64,000 nt of DNA from Ilumatobacteraceae bacterium (GCA_033344875.1 JAWPMO010000001.1:1327595-1391594); one strand, 5' to 3'. Shown: positions 41,436 through 51,689, counted from the first letter of the stretch. Notes: a model not told the origin generated them from the sequence alone. Translations and numbers: made by a program.

Positions 41436-42815
41436 GTGACCCACATCGACGCCACGACGGAGCAGTACGACCTCATCATCATCGGAAGCGGTTCGGGGAA
41501 CTCGATCCCCGAGTACCTCTCCGACCGCAAGATCGCGATCGTCGAGCGCGGCACGTTCGGCGGCACCTGCCTCAACGTCGGGTGCATCCCGTCCAAGATG
41601 TTCGTGCTCCCGGCCGACAAGGCGGTGGAGGCCGCCGACGGGGCGAAGCTCGGCATCGACACCCAGTTCAACGGTGCCGACTGGCCGGCGATCCGCGACC
41701 GGATCTTCGGCCGGATCGATGCAATCGCCGAGGGGGGCCGGCGCTACCGCGACACCGGGTCCGAGAACGTGACGCTGATCCAGGGCACGGCCCGGTTCAT
41801 CGGCGACAAGGTGTTCGACGTCGAGGGCCGGACGATCAGCGCCCCCAACGTGCTGGTTGCGGCCGGCTCCCGCCCGGTGATCCCCCAGATCCCCGGTCTG
41901 GTCGAGACCGGCTTCCACACGTCGGACTCGATCATGCGTCTCGACGAACTGCCCGCACGACTGGGCATCATCGGCGGCGGCTACATCGCGGTGGAGATGG
42001 GCCACGTGTTCTCGGCGCTGGGTTCGAGCGTCACGTTGATCAACCGTTCACCGCGGCTGCTGACCGCACAGGACGACGACATCTCCGAACGGTTCACCGA
42101 GGTGTTCGGCGAGCGTGTCGATCTGCGACTCGGTCACGTGCCGACGAAGGTCGAGCGTCGCGGCGGCGCGATCGTGATCCACAACGACGGCGTCGACATC
42201 GAGGTCGACGAGTTGCTCGTCGCCACCGGACGGGAGCCCAACAGCGACCTCCTCGATGTGGAGGCCGGCGGTCTCGAGTGCCGCCATCACGGCACCGTCC
42301 TCGTCGACGAGTACCTGCGAGCAGGCGTCGAGGGCGTCTGGGCGATCGGCGACATCGCCAACGAGTTCCAGCTCAAGCACGTCGCGAACCACGAGGCCGC
42401 GACGGCGTTCTGGAACATCGCTCACCCCGGCGACCAGCGCAAGGTCAACCATCGTGCGGTGCCGGCTGCGGTGTTCAGCAACCCGCAGGTGGCCTCGGTC
42501 GGACTGACCGAGCGGGCCGCGGTCGCCGCCGGGCACGACTTCGTCGTCGGGCGTCGCGACTACGCGGGCACGGCGTACGGCTGGGCGCTGGTCGACGAGA
42601 CGTCGTTCGCCAAGGTGCTCGTCGACACCGACTCCGGGCTGATCATCGGTGCGCACATCCTGGGACCACAGGCCGCGACCCTGATCCAACCGCTGATACA
42701 GGCCATGCAGTTCGGCCAAACGGCCGCGGCGATCGCGGAAGAGCCGTACTGGATCCATCCGGCACTCACCGAAGTCGTCGAGAACGCGCTGCTCGAGGCC
42801 ATCGAGCAGCTCTGA
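41436..42815 (+). CDS. mtr: Mycothione reductase
   Basis: 459-residue flavoprotein disulfide reductase. FAD motif IIGSGSGNS near the start, redox-active GTCLNVGCIPSK, NAD(P) motif GIIGGGYIAVEMGH and the C-terminal HPALTEVVENALL with the catalytic His-Glu pair. GSGSGN in the FAD loop and the short ERGTFGGTCLN spacing fit mycothione reductase, which keeps mycothiol reduced with NADPH, better than lipoamide dehydrogenase. GTG at 41436 is chosen; another GTG five codons upstream is possible. Divergent from miaB. Confidence 0.87.
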   Translation: MTHIDATTEQYDLIIIGSGSGNSIPEYLSDRKIAIVERGTFGGTCLNVGCIPSKMFVLPADKAVEAADGAKLGIDTQFNGADWPAIRDRIFGRIDAIAEGGRRYRDTGSENVTLIQGTARFIGDKVFDVEGRTISAPNVLVAAGSRPVIPQIPGLVETGFHTSDSIMRLDELPARLGIIGGGYIAVEMGHVFSALGSSVTLINRSPRLLTAQDDDISERFTEVFGERVDLRLGHVPTKVERRGGAIVIHNDGVDIEVDELLVATGREPNSDLLDVEAGGLECRHHGTVLVDEYLRAGVEGVWAIGDIANEFQLKHVANHEAATAFWNIAHPGDQRKVNHRAVPAAVFSNPQVASVGLTERAAVAAGHDFVVGRRDYAGTAYGWALVDETSFAKVLVDTDSGLIIGAHILGPQAATLIQPLIQAMQFGQTAAAIAEEPYWIHPALTEVVENALLEAIEQL

Positions 42816-42859
42816 GCGGCCGCCGGCACGCGGCACGGGGAGTTGAACGGCTCCAGCGC

Positions 42860-42865
42860 TACCCT
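42860..42865 (+). promoter_or_regulatory. Predicted -10 hexamer (TACCCT) of the three-gene dehydrogenase operon
   Basis: TACCCT ends 7 nt before the GTG at 42873, consistent with a leaderless mRNA for the operon 42873-45603. Confidence 0.4.
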
Positions 42866-42872
42866 GCCGGAC

Positions 42873-43289
42873 GTGATTGCCATCCTGCTCCAGACGACCC
42901 CCTACCGCATCATGGCGATGGTGCACATCCTGGCCGCCGTCGTCGCCTTCGGCCCGCTGTTCCTCTATCCGGGGCTGCGCAAGTCGGGTGAGACGCAGAC
43001 GATGGCCGCCACCCACATGCGCCTCACCTTCCCGGCGCTCGTCGTGCTCTGGGTGGTCGGCATGGGCCTCGCCGGCATGTCGGAGGACGCCTACAAGATG
43101 TCGCAGCTCTGGCTGACCCTGTCGATCCTCAACTGGGTCGTGCTCGTGGCGGTCAGCTGGTTCCTGATCCGACCGGCGATCACCGACACGAGCGAGTCGG
43201 CATCGTCGAAGCTCGCCGCCGGCACCGGGATCACCCACCTCGGCTTGGTCATCGGTCTCGTGCTCATGATCTGGAAGCCCGGCCTCTGA
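42873..43289 (+). CDS. Small four-helix membrane protein (DUF2269-like)
   Basis: 138 residues with four predicted helices: about 12-30, 48-68, 75-98 and 115-136. The pattern VHILAAVVAFGPLFLYP at the start recalls DUF2269/small integral membrane proteins with a His near the first helix. No function known. The GTG at 42873 is favoured by TACCCT 7 nt upstream; a TTG at 42843 is the alternative. The stop overlaps the next start (TGATG), so it is the first gene of an operon with an alcohol dehydrogenase and an enolase-superfamily enzyme. Confidence 0.65.
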   Translation: MIAILLQTTPYRIMAMVHILAAVVAFGPLFLYPGLRKSGETQTMAATHMRLTFPALVVLWVVGMGLAGMSEDAYKMSQLWLTLSILNWVVLVAVSWFLIRPAITDTSESASSKLAAGTGITHLGLVIGLVLMIWKPGL

Positions 43290-44392
43290 TGCCCACGACC
43301 GTCCGAGCCGCCGTGTGTCGCGAGTTCGACTCGCCGCTCCTCATCGAGGAGCTCACCCTGGCGGATCCCGGACCCGGCGAAGTCCTCGTTCGCGTCGATG
43401 CCGTCGCCATCTGTCACAGCGACGTCTCGTACGCCGACGGCGAGTGGGGCGGCGAGCTGCCGGCCGTGTGGGGCCACGAGGCCGCCGGTGAGATCATCGG
43501 CGTCGGCCCTGGCGTCGGTTTCGAGACCGGGGAACGTGTCGTCGTGACGCTCATCCGATCGTGTGGCGAATGCCCCCGCTGCCAGCGCGGCGCCGAGGTC
43601 GCGTGCGGTGAGACGTTCGCGCTCGACACCGTGACGCCGCTCAGTGATCGAGACGGTGCACCGATCGCGCACGGCATGCGCACGGCCGCGTTCGCCGATC
43701 ACGTGGTCGTGCACGCGTCACAGATCGTCCCGATCGACGGCGAGGTCGCCGCGGCATCGGCGTCACTCCTCGCGTGCGGGGTCATCACCGGCGTCGGCGC
43801 CGTGCTCAACACGGCAGCGGTCGTCCCGGGCTCGACCGTGGTCGTACTCGGGTGCGGCGGCGTCGGCCTCAACGTCGTACAGGGCGCTGCGATCGCCAAA
43901 GCAGCAACCGTGATCGCCTCCGATCTCCAATCCGCCAAGCTCGATCTCGCGATTCATCTCGGGGCGACGCACGCCGTCGACCCGTCGTCCGAGGATCTGG
44001 CAGCGGTCGTGGCCGAGCTGACCGACGGCCAGATGGCCGACTACGTCTTCATCGCCACCGGGGCGCCGGCGGCACTCGCGAGCGCGGAGCACCTGGTCGG
44101 CACGATGGGAGCCATCGTGGTGGTCGGCATGCCGGCCACCGGCGTGGCGGGCCATTTCGACCCCGGTGCGCTCGCCGCCCGCAACCAGCGCATCCTCGGC
44201 AGCAAGATGGGCACGTCGGTCATCGCCCGCGACATCCCTGAGCTCGTCGCCAAGTACCACGACGGACGACTCGAACTCGACGGCCTCGTCAGTCGAACAT
44301 TCCCGCTCGAGGACATCAACGACGCGATGGACGAAGTGCGCTCCGGCGCTGCGCTCCGCAACGTGATCGTGTTCGATCACGAAGGAGCGTGA
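43289..44392 (+). CDS. Zinc-dependent alcohol dehydrogenase, class III-like (MDR)
   Basis: 367 residues. Catalytic zinc Cys in VAICHSDVSYADG and His/Glu in WGHEAAGE; structural zinc CGECPRCQRGAEVAC; Rossmann GCGGVGLNVVQGA with an acidic residue in ASDLQSAK favouring NAD. Overall like formaldehyde/mycothiol-dependent or aryl alcohol dehydrogenases, substrate uncertain. It overlaps the preceding gene by one base and is followed by the enolase-superfamily gene two bases on, so the three proteins likely share a pathway. Confidence 0.87.
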   Translation: MPTTVRAAVCREFDSPLLIEELTLADPGPGEVLVRVDAVAICHSDVSYADGEWGGELPAVWGHEAAGEIIGVGPGVGFETGERVVVTLIRSCGECPRCQRGAEVACGETFALDTVTPLSDRDGAPIAHGMRTAAFADHVVVHASQIVPIDGEVAAASASLLACGVITGVGAVLNTAAVVPGSTVVVLGCGGVGLNVVQGAAIAKAATVIASDLQSAKLDLAIHLGATHAVDPSSEDLAAVVAELTDGQMADYVFIATGAPAALASAEHLVGTMGAIVVVGMPATGVAGHFDPGALAARNQRILGSKMGTSVIARDIPELVAKYHDGRLELDGLVSRTFPLEDINDAMDEVRSGAALRNVIVFDHEGA

Positions 44393-44394
44393 CG

Positions 44395-45603
44395 ATGCGG
44401 ATCGACGCCGTCGAGACCTTCGTGGTCGGCAACCCACCACCGTCGTTCGGCGGGCAGTACTTCGTGTTCGTCAAGCTGACCACCGACGATGGCATCGTCG
44501 GGTACGGCGAGGCGTACGGCGCCACGTTCCGACCCCAGGTGGTCGCGGCTGCGATCGAGGATCTCGCCGACCACTTCCTGGTCGGCGAGGACCCGCACCA
44601 CATCGAACGGTTCTGGCGGCGCGCCTACAGCCGCGGTTTCACCCAACGTCCCGACGTGACCCTGTCGGGGTGCGTGAGCGCGTTGGAGATGGCGTGCTGG
44701 GACATCATCGGCAAGGCAGCCGATCGCCCGGTGTACGAGCTGTTGGGCGGCCGTGTGCACGAGTCGCTCCGGTCGTACACCTATCTGTATCCCCGGCCCG
44801 ACGACACGGCGGACGTCTACGCCGACGCCACCGCTGCCGCCGCCCGCGCGGTCGACGAAGTCGAGCGCGGCTTCGACGCCGTCAAGTTCGACCCGTCGGG
44901 CCCATACACCGCGATGGGTGGCCATCAGCCGCGACTGGTCGACGTCGAGCGCACGGTGGCGTTCGTCCGTGAGATCCGAGCGGCCGTCGGGAACCGCGCC
45001 GACCTGTTGGTCGGCACCCACGGACAGTTCACCGCCGGTGGCGCTCTCCGGATCGCTCGCGAGATCGCTCCGTACGACCCGCTGTGGTTCGAAGAGCCGG
45101 TACCGCCCGACGACGTGGGGGCCATGGCCCAGGTCGCCGCCCAGAGTTCGGTGCCGATCGCGACCGGGGAGCGGCTCACGACGAAATACGAGTTCGCCCG
45201 CGTGCTCGAAGCTCGCGCGGCTTCGATCATCCAGCTCAACCTCGGTCGTGCCGGCGGGTTGCTGGAGGGCAAGAAGATCGCCGCCCTCGCCGAAGCCTTC
45301 GGCGCCCAGATCGCTCCGCACTGTTACAACGGACCGATCGGACTCGCCGCCAACATGCAGTTGGCGACGTGCTCGCCGAACTTCTTGATCATCGAATCGA
45401 TCATGGACAACAGCGGCTTCCATGCCGACCTGCTGACGTCGCCGATCCAGTGGGAGGCCGGACGCCTCATCCCGTCGACGGCGCCAGGCATCGGCGTCGA
45501 ACTCGACGAGTCGTTCGCCCGCGCTCACCCGTACACCGGCGATCGCACGCACTTGAGCATGTGGAACGACCCGATCGACACCGCCGGCGACGTCGTTCGC
45601 TGA
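44395..45603 (+). CDS. Mandelate racemase/muconate lactonizing-type enzyme (enolase superfamily)
   Basis: 402 residues. N-terminal capping domain (1-125) and a TIM-barrel. Visible active-site elements: AVKFDPSG, THGQFT (metal region), FEEPVPPDD with the metal Glu, TGERLTTKYEF with the second Glu, and APHCYNGPIGLAAN with the catalytic His. These fit the acid-sugar dehydratase branch (galactonate dehydratase-like), which removes water from aldonic acids. GAAGGAG 7 nt before the ATG at 44395 decides the start over the GTG at 44389. Last gene of the operon. Confidence 0.86.
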   Translation: MRIDAVETFVVGNPPPSFGGQYFVFVKLTTDDGIVGYGEAYGATFRPQVVAAAIEDLADHFLVGEDPHHIERFWRRAYSRGFTQRPDVTLSGCVSALEMACWDIIGKAADRPVYELLGGRVHESLRSYTYLYPRPDDTADVYADATAAAARAVDEVERGFDAVKFDPSGPYTAMGGHQPRLVDVERTVAFVREIRAAVGNRADLLVGTHGQFTAGGALRIAREIAPYDPLWFEEPVPPDDVGAMAQVAAQSSVPIATGERLTTKYEFARVLEARAASIIQLNLGRAGGLLEGKKIAALAEAFGAQIAPHCYNGPIGLAANMQLATCSPNFLIIESIMDNSGFHADLLTSPIQWEAGRLIPSTAPGIGVELDESFARAHPYTGDRTHLSMWNDPIDTAGDVVR

Positions 45604-45632
45604 CCACGCTCGGGGTCGGTCAGCGACCGGGT

Positions 45633-46064
45633 TCAGTCGGGCAGCGGCATGAGCCCGTCGGCGTCGTTGGGTGCGTACGGATTGTGCGCGATCTCCCACA
45701 GGTGGCCGTCGGGGTCGGCGACGTACGACGAGTAGCCGCCCCAGAACACCGGCTCGGGAGGTTTGACCGGAACGGCGCCGGCGGCGACCCATTCGCCGAA
45801 CACCGCATCGACCTCGTCGCGGTCGGCGCAATTGAGGCTCACCGTGACGCCGCGGAAACCGGTGCCCTCCGGATCGACACCGGCATCCTCCGCCAGGGCG
45901 GCGCGCTGGAAGAGACCCAACGCGCTGCCCTGCATGCGGAAGAACGTCACCGTCTCCTGCGATGCCGACGAGCGACGCCAACCGAGCGATTCGTAGAACG
46001 CCGTCGACCGGTCGAGGTCGACGACGCCCAACGTCACCATGGTCAGCCGTTGCGGGACCGACAT
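45633..46064 (-). CDS. VOC-family (glyoxalase/bleomycin resistance-like) protein
   Basis: 143 residues with two beta-alpha-beta-beta-beta units: [20 protein letters not shown] and [22 protein letters not shown]. The second ends [15 protein letters not shown], the usual metal Glu position. Subgroup is not clear; a small-molecule binding or isomerase role is likely. It starts 12 bases after the recA stop and may be read through from recA. Confidence 0.82.
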   Translation of the reverse strand: MSVPQRLTMVTLGVVDLDRSTAFYESLGWRRSSASQETVTFFRMQGSALGLFQRAALAEDAGVDPEGTGFRGVTVSLNCADRDEVDAVFGEWVAAGAVPVKPPEPVFWGGYSSYVADPDGHLWEIAHNPYAPNDADGLMPLPD

Positions 46065-46075
46065 CTCGATGGCCC

Positions 46076-47140
<1,065 letters not shown>

Positions 47141-47283
47141 GTGATTTCGTCTCCCTGTTCTTGCTGCTGGTTGTTCGGGGCGAGTGACCCGATCCGTTGG
47201 AGTCAACGTGAGATGCACCGTACGGACGGGGTGTGACAGTGTTCCGAGACCCGCTCGCGTCGAGTGCTCCGGCGAATGACATC

Positions 47284-47313
47284 AGTGTAACCATCGAACA
47301 ACCGTTCGGGCAA
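47284..47313 (-). promoter_or_regulatory. recA promoter
   Basis: Minus strand -35 TTGCCC (47308-47313), 18-base spacer, -10 TACACT (47284-47289). The LexA box occupies the spacer. Confidence 0.5.
47295..47308. promoter_or_regulatory. LexA box of recA (perfect)
   Basis: CGAACAACCGTTCG is a perfect 14-base SOS box 155 bases before the recA start and 93 bases before the divergent GGDEF-EAL gene. Confidence 0.9.
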
Positions 47314-47400
47314 GCAACCCGCCGCGATCCGGTGTCGGTGACGGCCCGAACAAATACGCGCGTACTCCGTCAAGGCGACCGAACCGCCGTCCGATGAAGC

Positions 47401-49644
47401 GTGGTGCTCCAGCTCCGCCGTTCCCGCGCACGATTGGTCGTCGCATCGGTTTCCGCCCTCTTCCTCGTCGTCTACTTCGCACTCGACGGGCTCGCGGCGG
47501 AAGTCGTCTGGGACATCGCGGTCTTCACCCAACTCGTCGTGGCGTTCGGGGTCATCAGCGGCTTCCGGCGGCAACGCCGGGCCTGGTTGGCGATCCTCGG
47601 CGCGCAGTGCTGCTTCCTCGCCGGAGACGTCGGGTTCGCGCTCCTCGAATACGTGGTGAGGAGCGACGCGTACCCGAGCGTCGCCGATGCGCTGTACCTC
47701 GCCGGCTACCCGCTCCTCGCGGCAGGCCTCATCCCGATCGCCCGCACGCGACGCGGACGGCGCGATGTCGGCGGATTGATCGATGCGTCGATCGTGACGA
47801 TCGCGAGTGCGGCGGTCCTCTGGGTGTTCATCATGGATCCGACCGTCGGCGACTCGTCCACGTCGGTCATCGCTCGCGTCGTGGCAGTCGCCTACACCGC
47901 CGGCGACGTGCTGGCGCTCGGTGTCCTCGCGCTGATGCTGACCCGCCGGACCGGCAACGAACGGCCGTTCTGGTACATCACCGCCGGCGTCGCCGCCATG
48001 TTCGTCGGGGACGTCGCCTTCTCGTTCATGGCCCTGCAGGACAGCTACCAACTCGGTGGCCCGATCGACGCGCTCTGGTATCTGAACTACACCTGCTTCG
48101 TCCTCGCCGTGATGCACCCCGGGTGCGAACATCTCGGCGACGGAGCCACCGGAGGCCACACGCGCCTCACCCCGTCACGCCTCGCCTCGTTGGCGGTCGC
48201 AGCGCTCGCAGCACCGACGGTGCTGATCATCCGGATCGAATCGGCCTCGACCTCCCAGGCATCGGTGCTGCTGGCAGGCACGTTGGTCATGTTCGTGCTC
48301 GTGATCGTGCGCCTCCAACTGATCGCGCACGACCTCGACGACAGCCGACGACAACTGTCGTACGACGCGTCCCACGACGCACTGACCGGGCTCGCCAACC
48401 GGACCTTGCTCGCCGACCGCGCCGGCGAGTTGCTCGCTCGCCCGGGCACGACCGGCACGACGGCGGTCCTGTGCCTCGACCTCGACGACTTCAAACCGGT
48501 CAACGACCTCCTCGGACACTCCACCGGGGACGAACTGCTGAGAGTGATCGCCAGGAGGTTGACGGATCTCGCCGGAGAGCGCGACGTCGTCGCTCGTCTG
48601 GGTGGCGACGAGTTCGCGATCCTGCTCGCCGACACCGACACCGATGGTGCCGTCGCCGTGGCACAGGCGGCCATCGAGGCGGTCCGGCACTCGGCCGACA
48701 TCGGTGGACCGGTCGAGGTCTATCCCAATGTCTCGATCGGGATCACCATCGGCCGAACGGGTGATCCCGTCGAGGATCTCCTCCGCGACGCCGACATCGC
48801 GATGTACAGCGCCAAGCGGCGGGGCAAGGGCCAGTGGGCGCTCTTCGAACCGAACATCGCACAGCACGCGATGGATTGGCTCGAACTCCGCGCCGACCTG
48901 ACCGAGGCACTCGCCGACGGCCAGTTGTTCGTCGAGTTCCAACCCGTCGTTCGACTCGACGACCGACGCGTCGTCGGCGCCGAAGCCCTGGTCCGATGGC
49001 AGCACCCGACCCTCGGACTGGTCCGCCCCGATCGGTTCATCCCCGTCGCGGAGGATTCGGGGCTCATCGTGCCGATCGGAGCCTGGGTGCTCGAACAGGC
49101 ATGTCGCGCCGCCCAGTCGTGGAGCACCGACGCATCCGGCCTCGACATCTCGGTGAACGTCAGCCCGAATCAGTTCCTGGACTCGTCCTTCGTCGACACC
49201 GTCCGGTCCACCCTCGACGCCACCGGGCTCGCGCCGGGCCGGCTCGTCCTCGAGATCACCGAGACGACCCAGCTCGCCGACGAGGCTGCAGCGATCGGCA
49301 TGCTGCGGGCGCTGCGCTCGCTCGGAGTCAGGATCGCGCTCGACGACATGGGGGCGGGGTTCGCGTCGTTGCGCTACCTTCGCTCGTTGCCGATCGACAT
49401 CGTCAAACTCGACCGCTCGTTCATGACCAATCTGGACGATGACAGCGGCCTGCTCTCGGGTCTGATCGGGCTGCTCCGCTCACTCGACCTCAGCGTCATC
49501 GTCGAAGGTGTCGAACTCGAGATCCACGAGCGCACCGCTCGTGAGCTCGGAGCGCTCTACGCCCAGGGCTTCCGCTACTCGACGTCGATCGACAGCGAAG
49601 CCTTCCGCCGGTTCATCGACGCGCCGGCGCGCAGCGCCAGCTGA
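47401..49644 (+). CDS. Membrane GGDEF-EAL protein (cyclic di-GMP turnover)
   Basis: 747 residues. Eight or nine membrane helices to about 305 form a MASE-like sensor. The GGDEF domain has RLGGDEFAIL (GGDEF near 400); the inhibitory RxxD site five residues upstream is absent (GERD). The EAL domain has GAEALVRW near 527, LEITETT, DDMGAGFASLRYL and VKLDRSF; VEGVE replaces the usual AEGVE, and the final QGFYFS motif reads QGFRYS, so phosphodiesterase activity may be altered. It may make and/or break cyclic di-GMP. Start GTG at 47401. Divergent from recA across the LexA box. Confidence 0.9.
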   Translation: MVLQLRRSRARLVVASVSALFLVVYFALDGLAAEVVWDIAVFTQLVVAFGVISGFRRQRRAWLAILGAQCCFLAGDVGFALLEYVVRSDAYPSVADALYLAGYPLLAAGLIPIARTRRGRRDVGGLIDASIVTIASAAVLWVFIMDPTVGDSSTSVIARVVAVAYTAGDVLALGVLALMLTRRTGNERPFWYITAGVAAMFVGDVAFSFMALQDSYQLGGPIDALWYLNYTCFVLAVMHPGCEHLGDGATGGHTRLTPSRLASLAVAALAAPTVLIIRIESASTSQASVLLAGTLVMFVLVIVRLQLIAHDLDDSRRQLSYDASHDALTGLANRTLLADRAGELLARPGTTGTTAVLCLDLDDFKPVNDLLGHSTGDELLRVIARRLTDLAGERDVVARLGGDEFAILLADTDTDGAVAVAQAAIEAVRHSADIGGPVEVYPNVSIGITIGRTGDPVEDLLRDADIAMYSAKRRGKGQWALFEPNIAQHAMDWLELRADLTEALADGQLFVEFQPVVRLDDRRVVGAEALVRWQHPTLGLVRPDRFIPVAEDSGLIVPIGAWVLEQACRAAQSWSTDASGLDISVNVSPNQFLDSSFVDTVRSTLDATGLAPGRLVLEITETTQLADEAAAIGMLRALRSLGVRIALDDMGAGFASLRYLRSLPIDIVKLDRSFMTNLDDDSGLLSGLIGLLRSLDLSVIVEGVELEIHERTARELGALYAQGFRYSTSIDSEAFRRFIDAPARSAS

Positions 49645-49664
49645 ACGAGCCGCCACCACCTCGC

Positions 49665-50084
49665 TCAGAGCGTGGCGTCGCCCTCGCCCGCGAGTTCCTC
49701 GGGCGTCGGGCGCCGCATCCACAGGTCGACCGCTTGCCACAGCGTGAACGACACCGGGTAGAACAGCGCCGGCCCGAGGATCCCGATCGCCGCGGTCACG
49801 ATCGTGACGGTGCCGATCGGTACGTCGGGCGCGGTGAACGCCACGAGCAGGAGGATCGTGAGCAGGATCGAGCCGAACGTGAGGATGATGTTGGCGGTCG
49901 TGGCGCCGAGCTCGAACGCCGAGTCGCCCCGGCGGTACCCGTGTCCACAATTCGCACAGACCTCCTGGCGCCGGAACCACCCCGTGAAGTACGCCCGCTG
50001 GTCGCCACACCACGCACACCGGCGGGTCAGACCACGGAACAACAGACGCGGTCGCGAAGGAAAGTCGTCGATCGGCTTCGCCAC
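49665..50084 (-). CDS. DUF983 membrane protein with zinc ribbon
   Basis: 139 residues. N-terminal treble of cysteines RRCAWCGDQRAYF and EVCANCGHGYRRGDS (two CxxC knuckles) followed by two or three membrane helices, the DUF983 layout. Function unknown. Start GTG at 50084, with TAAGTT 6 nt upstream. Only 40 bases separate it from the divergent gene at 50125. Confidence 0.8.
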   Translation of the reverse strand: MAKPIDDFPSRPRLLFRGLTRRCAWCGDQRAYFTGWFRRQEVCANCGHGYRRGDSAFELGATTANIILTFGSILLTILLLVAFTAPDVPIGTVTIVTAAIGILGPALFYPVSFTLWQAVDLWMRRPTPEELAGEGDATL

Positions 50085-50090
50085 ACTCGC

Positions 50091-50096
50091 AACTTA
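50091..50096 (-). promoter_or_regulatory. Predicted -10 hexamer (TAAGTT) of the DUF983 gene
   Basis: TAAGTT on the minus strand ends 6 nt before the GTG at 50084, the leaderless spacing. Confidence 0.4.
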
Positions 50097-50124
50097 TCGC
50101 CCGCGTTTGCCAGACTCTGCAGCA

Positions 50125-50943
50125 ATGGAGCGATCTCTCGCCGGTGTCCTGTTCCTCGTGGCCGCCGTGGCTTTCAGTTTGTCCGCCGGCGGGTGGTGGA
50201 TGCAGCGGATCGCGTTCACGCCCGACGAGGCCACCGACACCACGGCCGCGATCCTCGAAGCGCCCGACATCCGACTCGAGCTCAACACCGTGATCACCGG
50301 CGCCGCGGCACCGTCGCTCGACCAGCCGGCGACCGATCTGTCGTCGATGCTCGAGCGTGACATCCTGTCGACCCGACTCGGCGCCACCGTGATGATCCCG
50401 CTGATCCACCAGGCCCACGACCGCATCATCGGCCTGCGCGACGACGAGCCGATCCGACTCACCGGCAACGAGTTGATCCCGATCGTGCGCGACCAGCGAG
50501 CCGCCGACGTGTCGACGATCACCATGCCGATCCAGCCGATCGGCGTGCTCAAGACGACTCGGTCCGTGCTCGGATGGATGATTCCGATCAGTGCAGGTCT
50601 CGGCCTGCTCGCACTGGTGCTCGGCGTGTTCGCCCGACCCGACCGACGCGACCTCCTGCGCGGCCTCGGCGAGTTCTTCACCGCGCTCGCCGCATCGATG
50701 CTCGTCTTCGGCTACCTGATCCCGGTCCAGTTCCTCACCGCGATCGACAACCGGACCTGGACCCACGCGATCCCCCGGCTCGCGCTGCGCACGCTGCCGG
50801 TCGTGCTCGGCGCAGCGGCGATCTTCGCCGGGGTGGGCATCGCCCTCGTGCTGTCATCGCGTGCCGGTGGCAAGCGCCGACAGTGGTCGACCCCGCTCTC
50901 GGTCGCCCGCTACCGCGGTGGCGACAACCCCGGCTGGGGCTGA
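50125..50943 (+). CDS. Membrane protein with extracytoplasmic domain, unknown function
   Basis: 272 residues: an N-terminal membrane helix (about 5-25), an outside domain to about 150 and three C-terminal helices (about 152-172, 188-208, 222-244), with a basic end. The outside domain has no motif I recognise. Start ATG at 50125. Its stop and the stop of the convergent ABC permease are the two halves of a 16-base palindrome (50940-50955). Confidence 0.6.
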   Translation: MERSLAGVLFLVAAVAFSLSAGGWWMQRIAFTPDEATDTTAAILEAPDIRLELNTVITGAAAPSLDQPATDLSSMLERDILSTRLGATVMIPLIHQAHDRIIGLRDDEPIRLTGNELIPIVRDQRAADVSTITMPIQPIGVLKTTRSVLGWMIPISAGLGLLALVLGVFARPDRRDLLRGLGEFFTALAASMLVFGYLIPVQFLTAIDNRTWTHAIPRLALRTLPVVLGAAAIFAGVGIALVLSSRAGGKRRQWSTPLSVARYRGGDNPGWG

Positions 50944-50955
50944 GCGGCCGCTCAG
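50940..50955. repeat. Perfect palindrome joining two convergent stop codons
   Basis: CTGAGCGGCCGCTCAG contains the TGA of the upstream gene and the TGA (as TCA) of the downstream gene. Could act as a small bidirectional terminator stem. Confidence 0.35.
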
Positions 50956-51689
50956 TCGACGTCCATCGAGCGCAGCCGGACGGCTGCCATCGCCAACGCC
51001 ACCACGGCGGCGAGCAGCGGCATGACCACGCCGACGGCGAGCCCCAGGTCGCCGAGATCGAGATCGACATCGGTGATCGACGTGAGGATCGAACGGGTGT
51101 AGCCGCGGATCGCGAGCTTCGCGGCGAAGCTGCCGAACGCTGCCACGATGCCTTCCCAGATCAGGATGTATCCGAGCCCCCACACGATCGCGTTCTTGAG
51201 CATCAGCCCGGCGAGCACGAAGATCGCGGAGTAGGCGATCACCCCGACGACCGCTGCGAGCAACGTCGCCACGACCAGGTCGCTGCCACCGTCGACGACG
51301 ATCGACGACACGGTCAGCGGCACGAGCGTGAGCGGCAGGCTGACCGTGACCGACGCGAGCCATCCGCCGACCACGACCGGCCAGCGGTCCATCGGACGCA
51401 GCCAGAGGTAGACCAGCGTCGAGTCCTCGCGCAGGTCGCCGAGCGCCGCCGATGCGAACACGAGTGCCACGATCGGCACCAGCGTCGTGAACCCGAGGTC
51501 GGAGATCAACCGCACACCGGTCTCGACCGGATCGGATGACGCGTCGGCGGCTCCGACGGCCACCGCGACGACGGTGACGACGACGCCGACGAGCATCAGG
51601 GCGGCCACACGGCCGCGTGTGATCAGCTGGCGGAGCACCACGCCGTAGGTCAGCCGGATCGCCGAAGCGACTCCCACCGTGCCGCTCAT
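50952..51689 (-). CDS. ABC exporter permease (second pair)
   Basis: 245 residues with six predicted membrane helices, ABC-2 type: DLREDSTLVYLWLRPMDRWPVVVG is the amphipathic coupling region seen in such permeases. It pairs with the ATPase encoded just upstream, overlapping by ATGA. Last gene of a four-gene exporter operon. Substrate unknown. Confidence 0.8.
   Translation of the reverse strand: MSGTVGVASAIRLTYGVVLRQLITRGRVAALMLVGVVVTVVAVAVGAADASSDPVETGVRLISDLGFTTLVPIVALVFASAALGDLREDSTLVYLWLRPMDRWPVVVGGWLASVTVSLPLTLVPLTVSSIVVDGGSDLVVATLLAAVVGVIAYSAIFVLAGLMLKNAIVWGLGYILIWEGIVAAFGSFAAKLAIRGYTRSILTSITDVDLDLGDLGLAVGVVMPLLAAVVALAMAAVRLRSMDVD

Noticed and set aside
39972-42815. A 947-codon plus-strand frame covering miaB antisense and mycothione reductase
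   Set aside because: Only the last 459 codons match a protein family; the first half is antisense to miaB. The gene starts at 41436.
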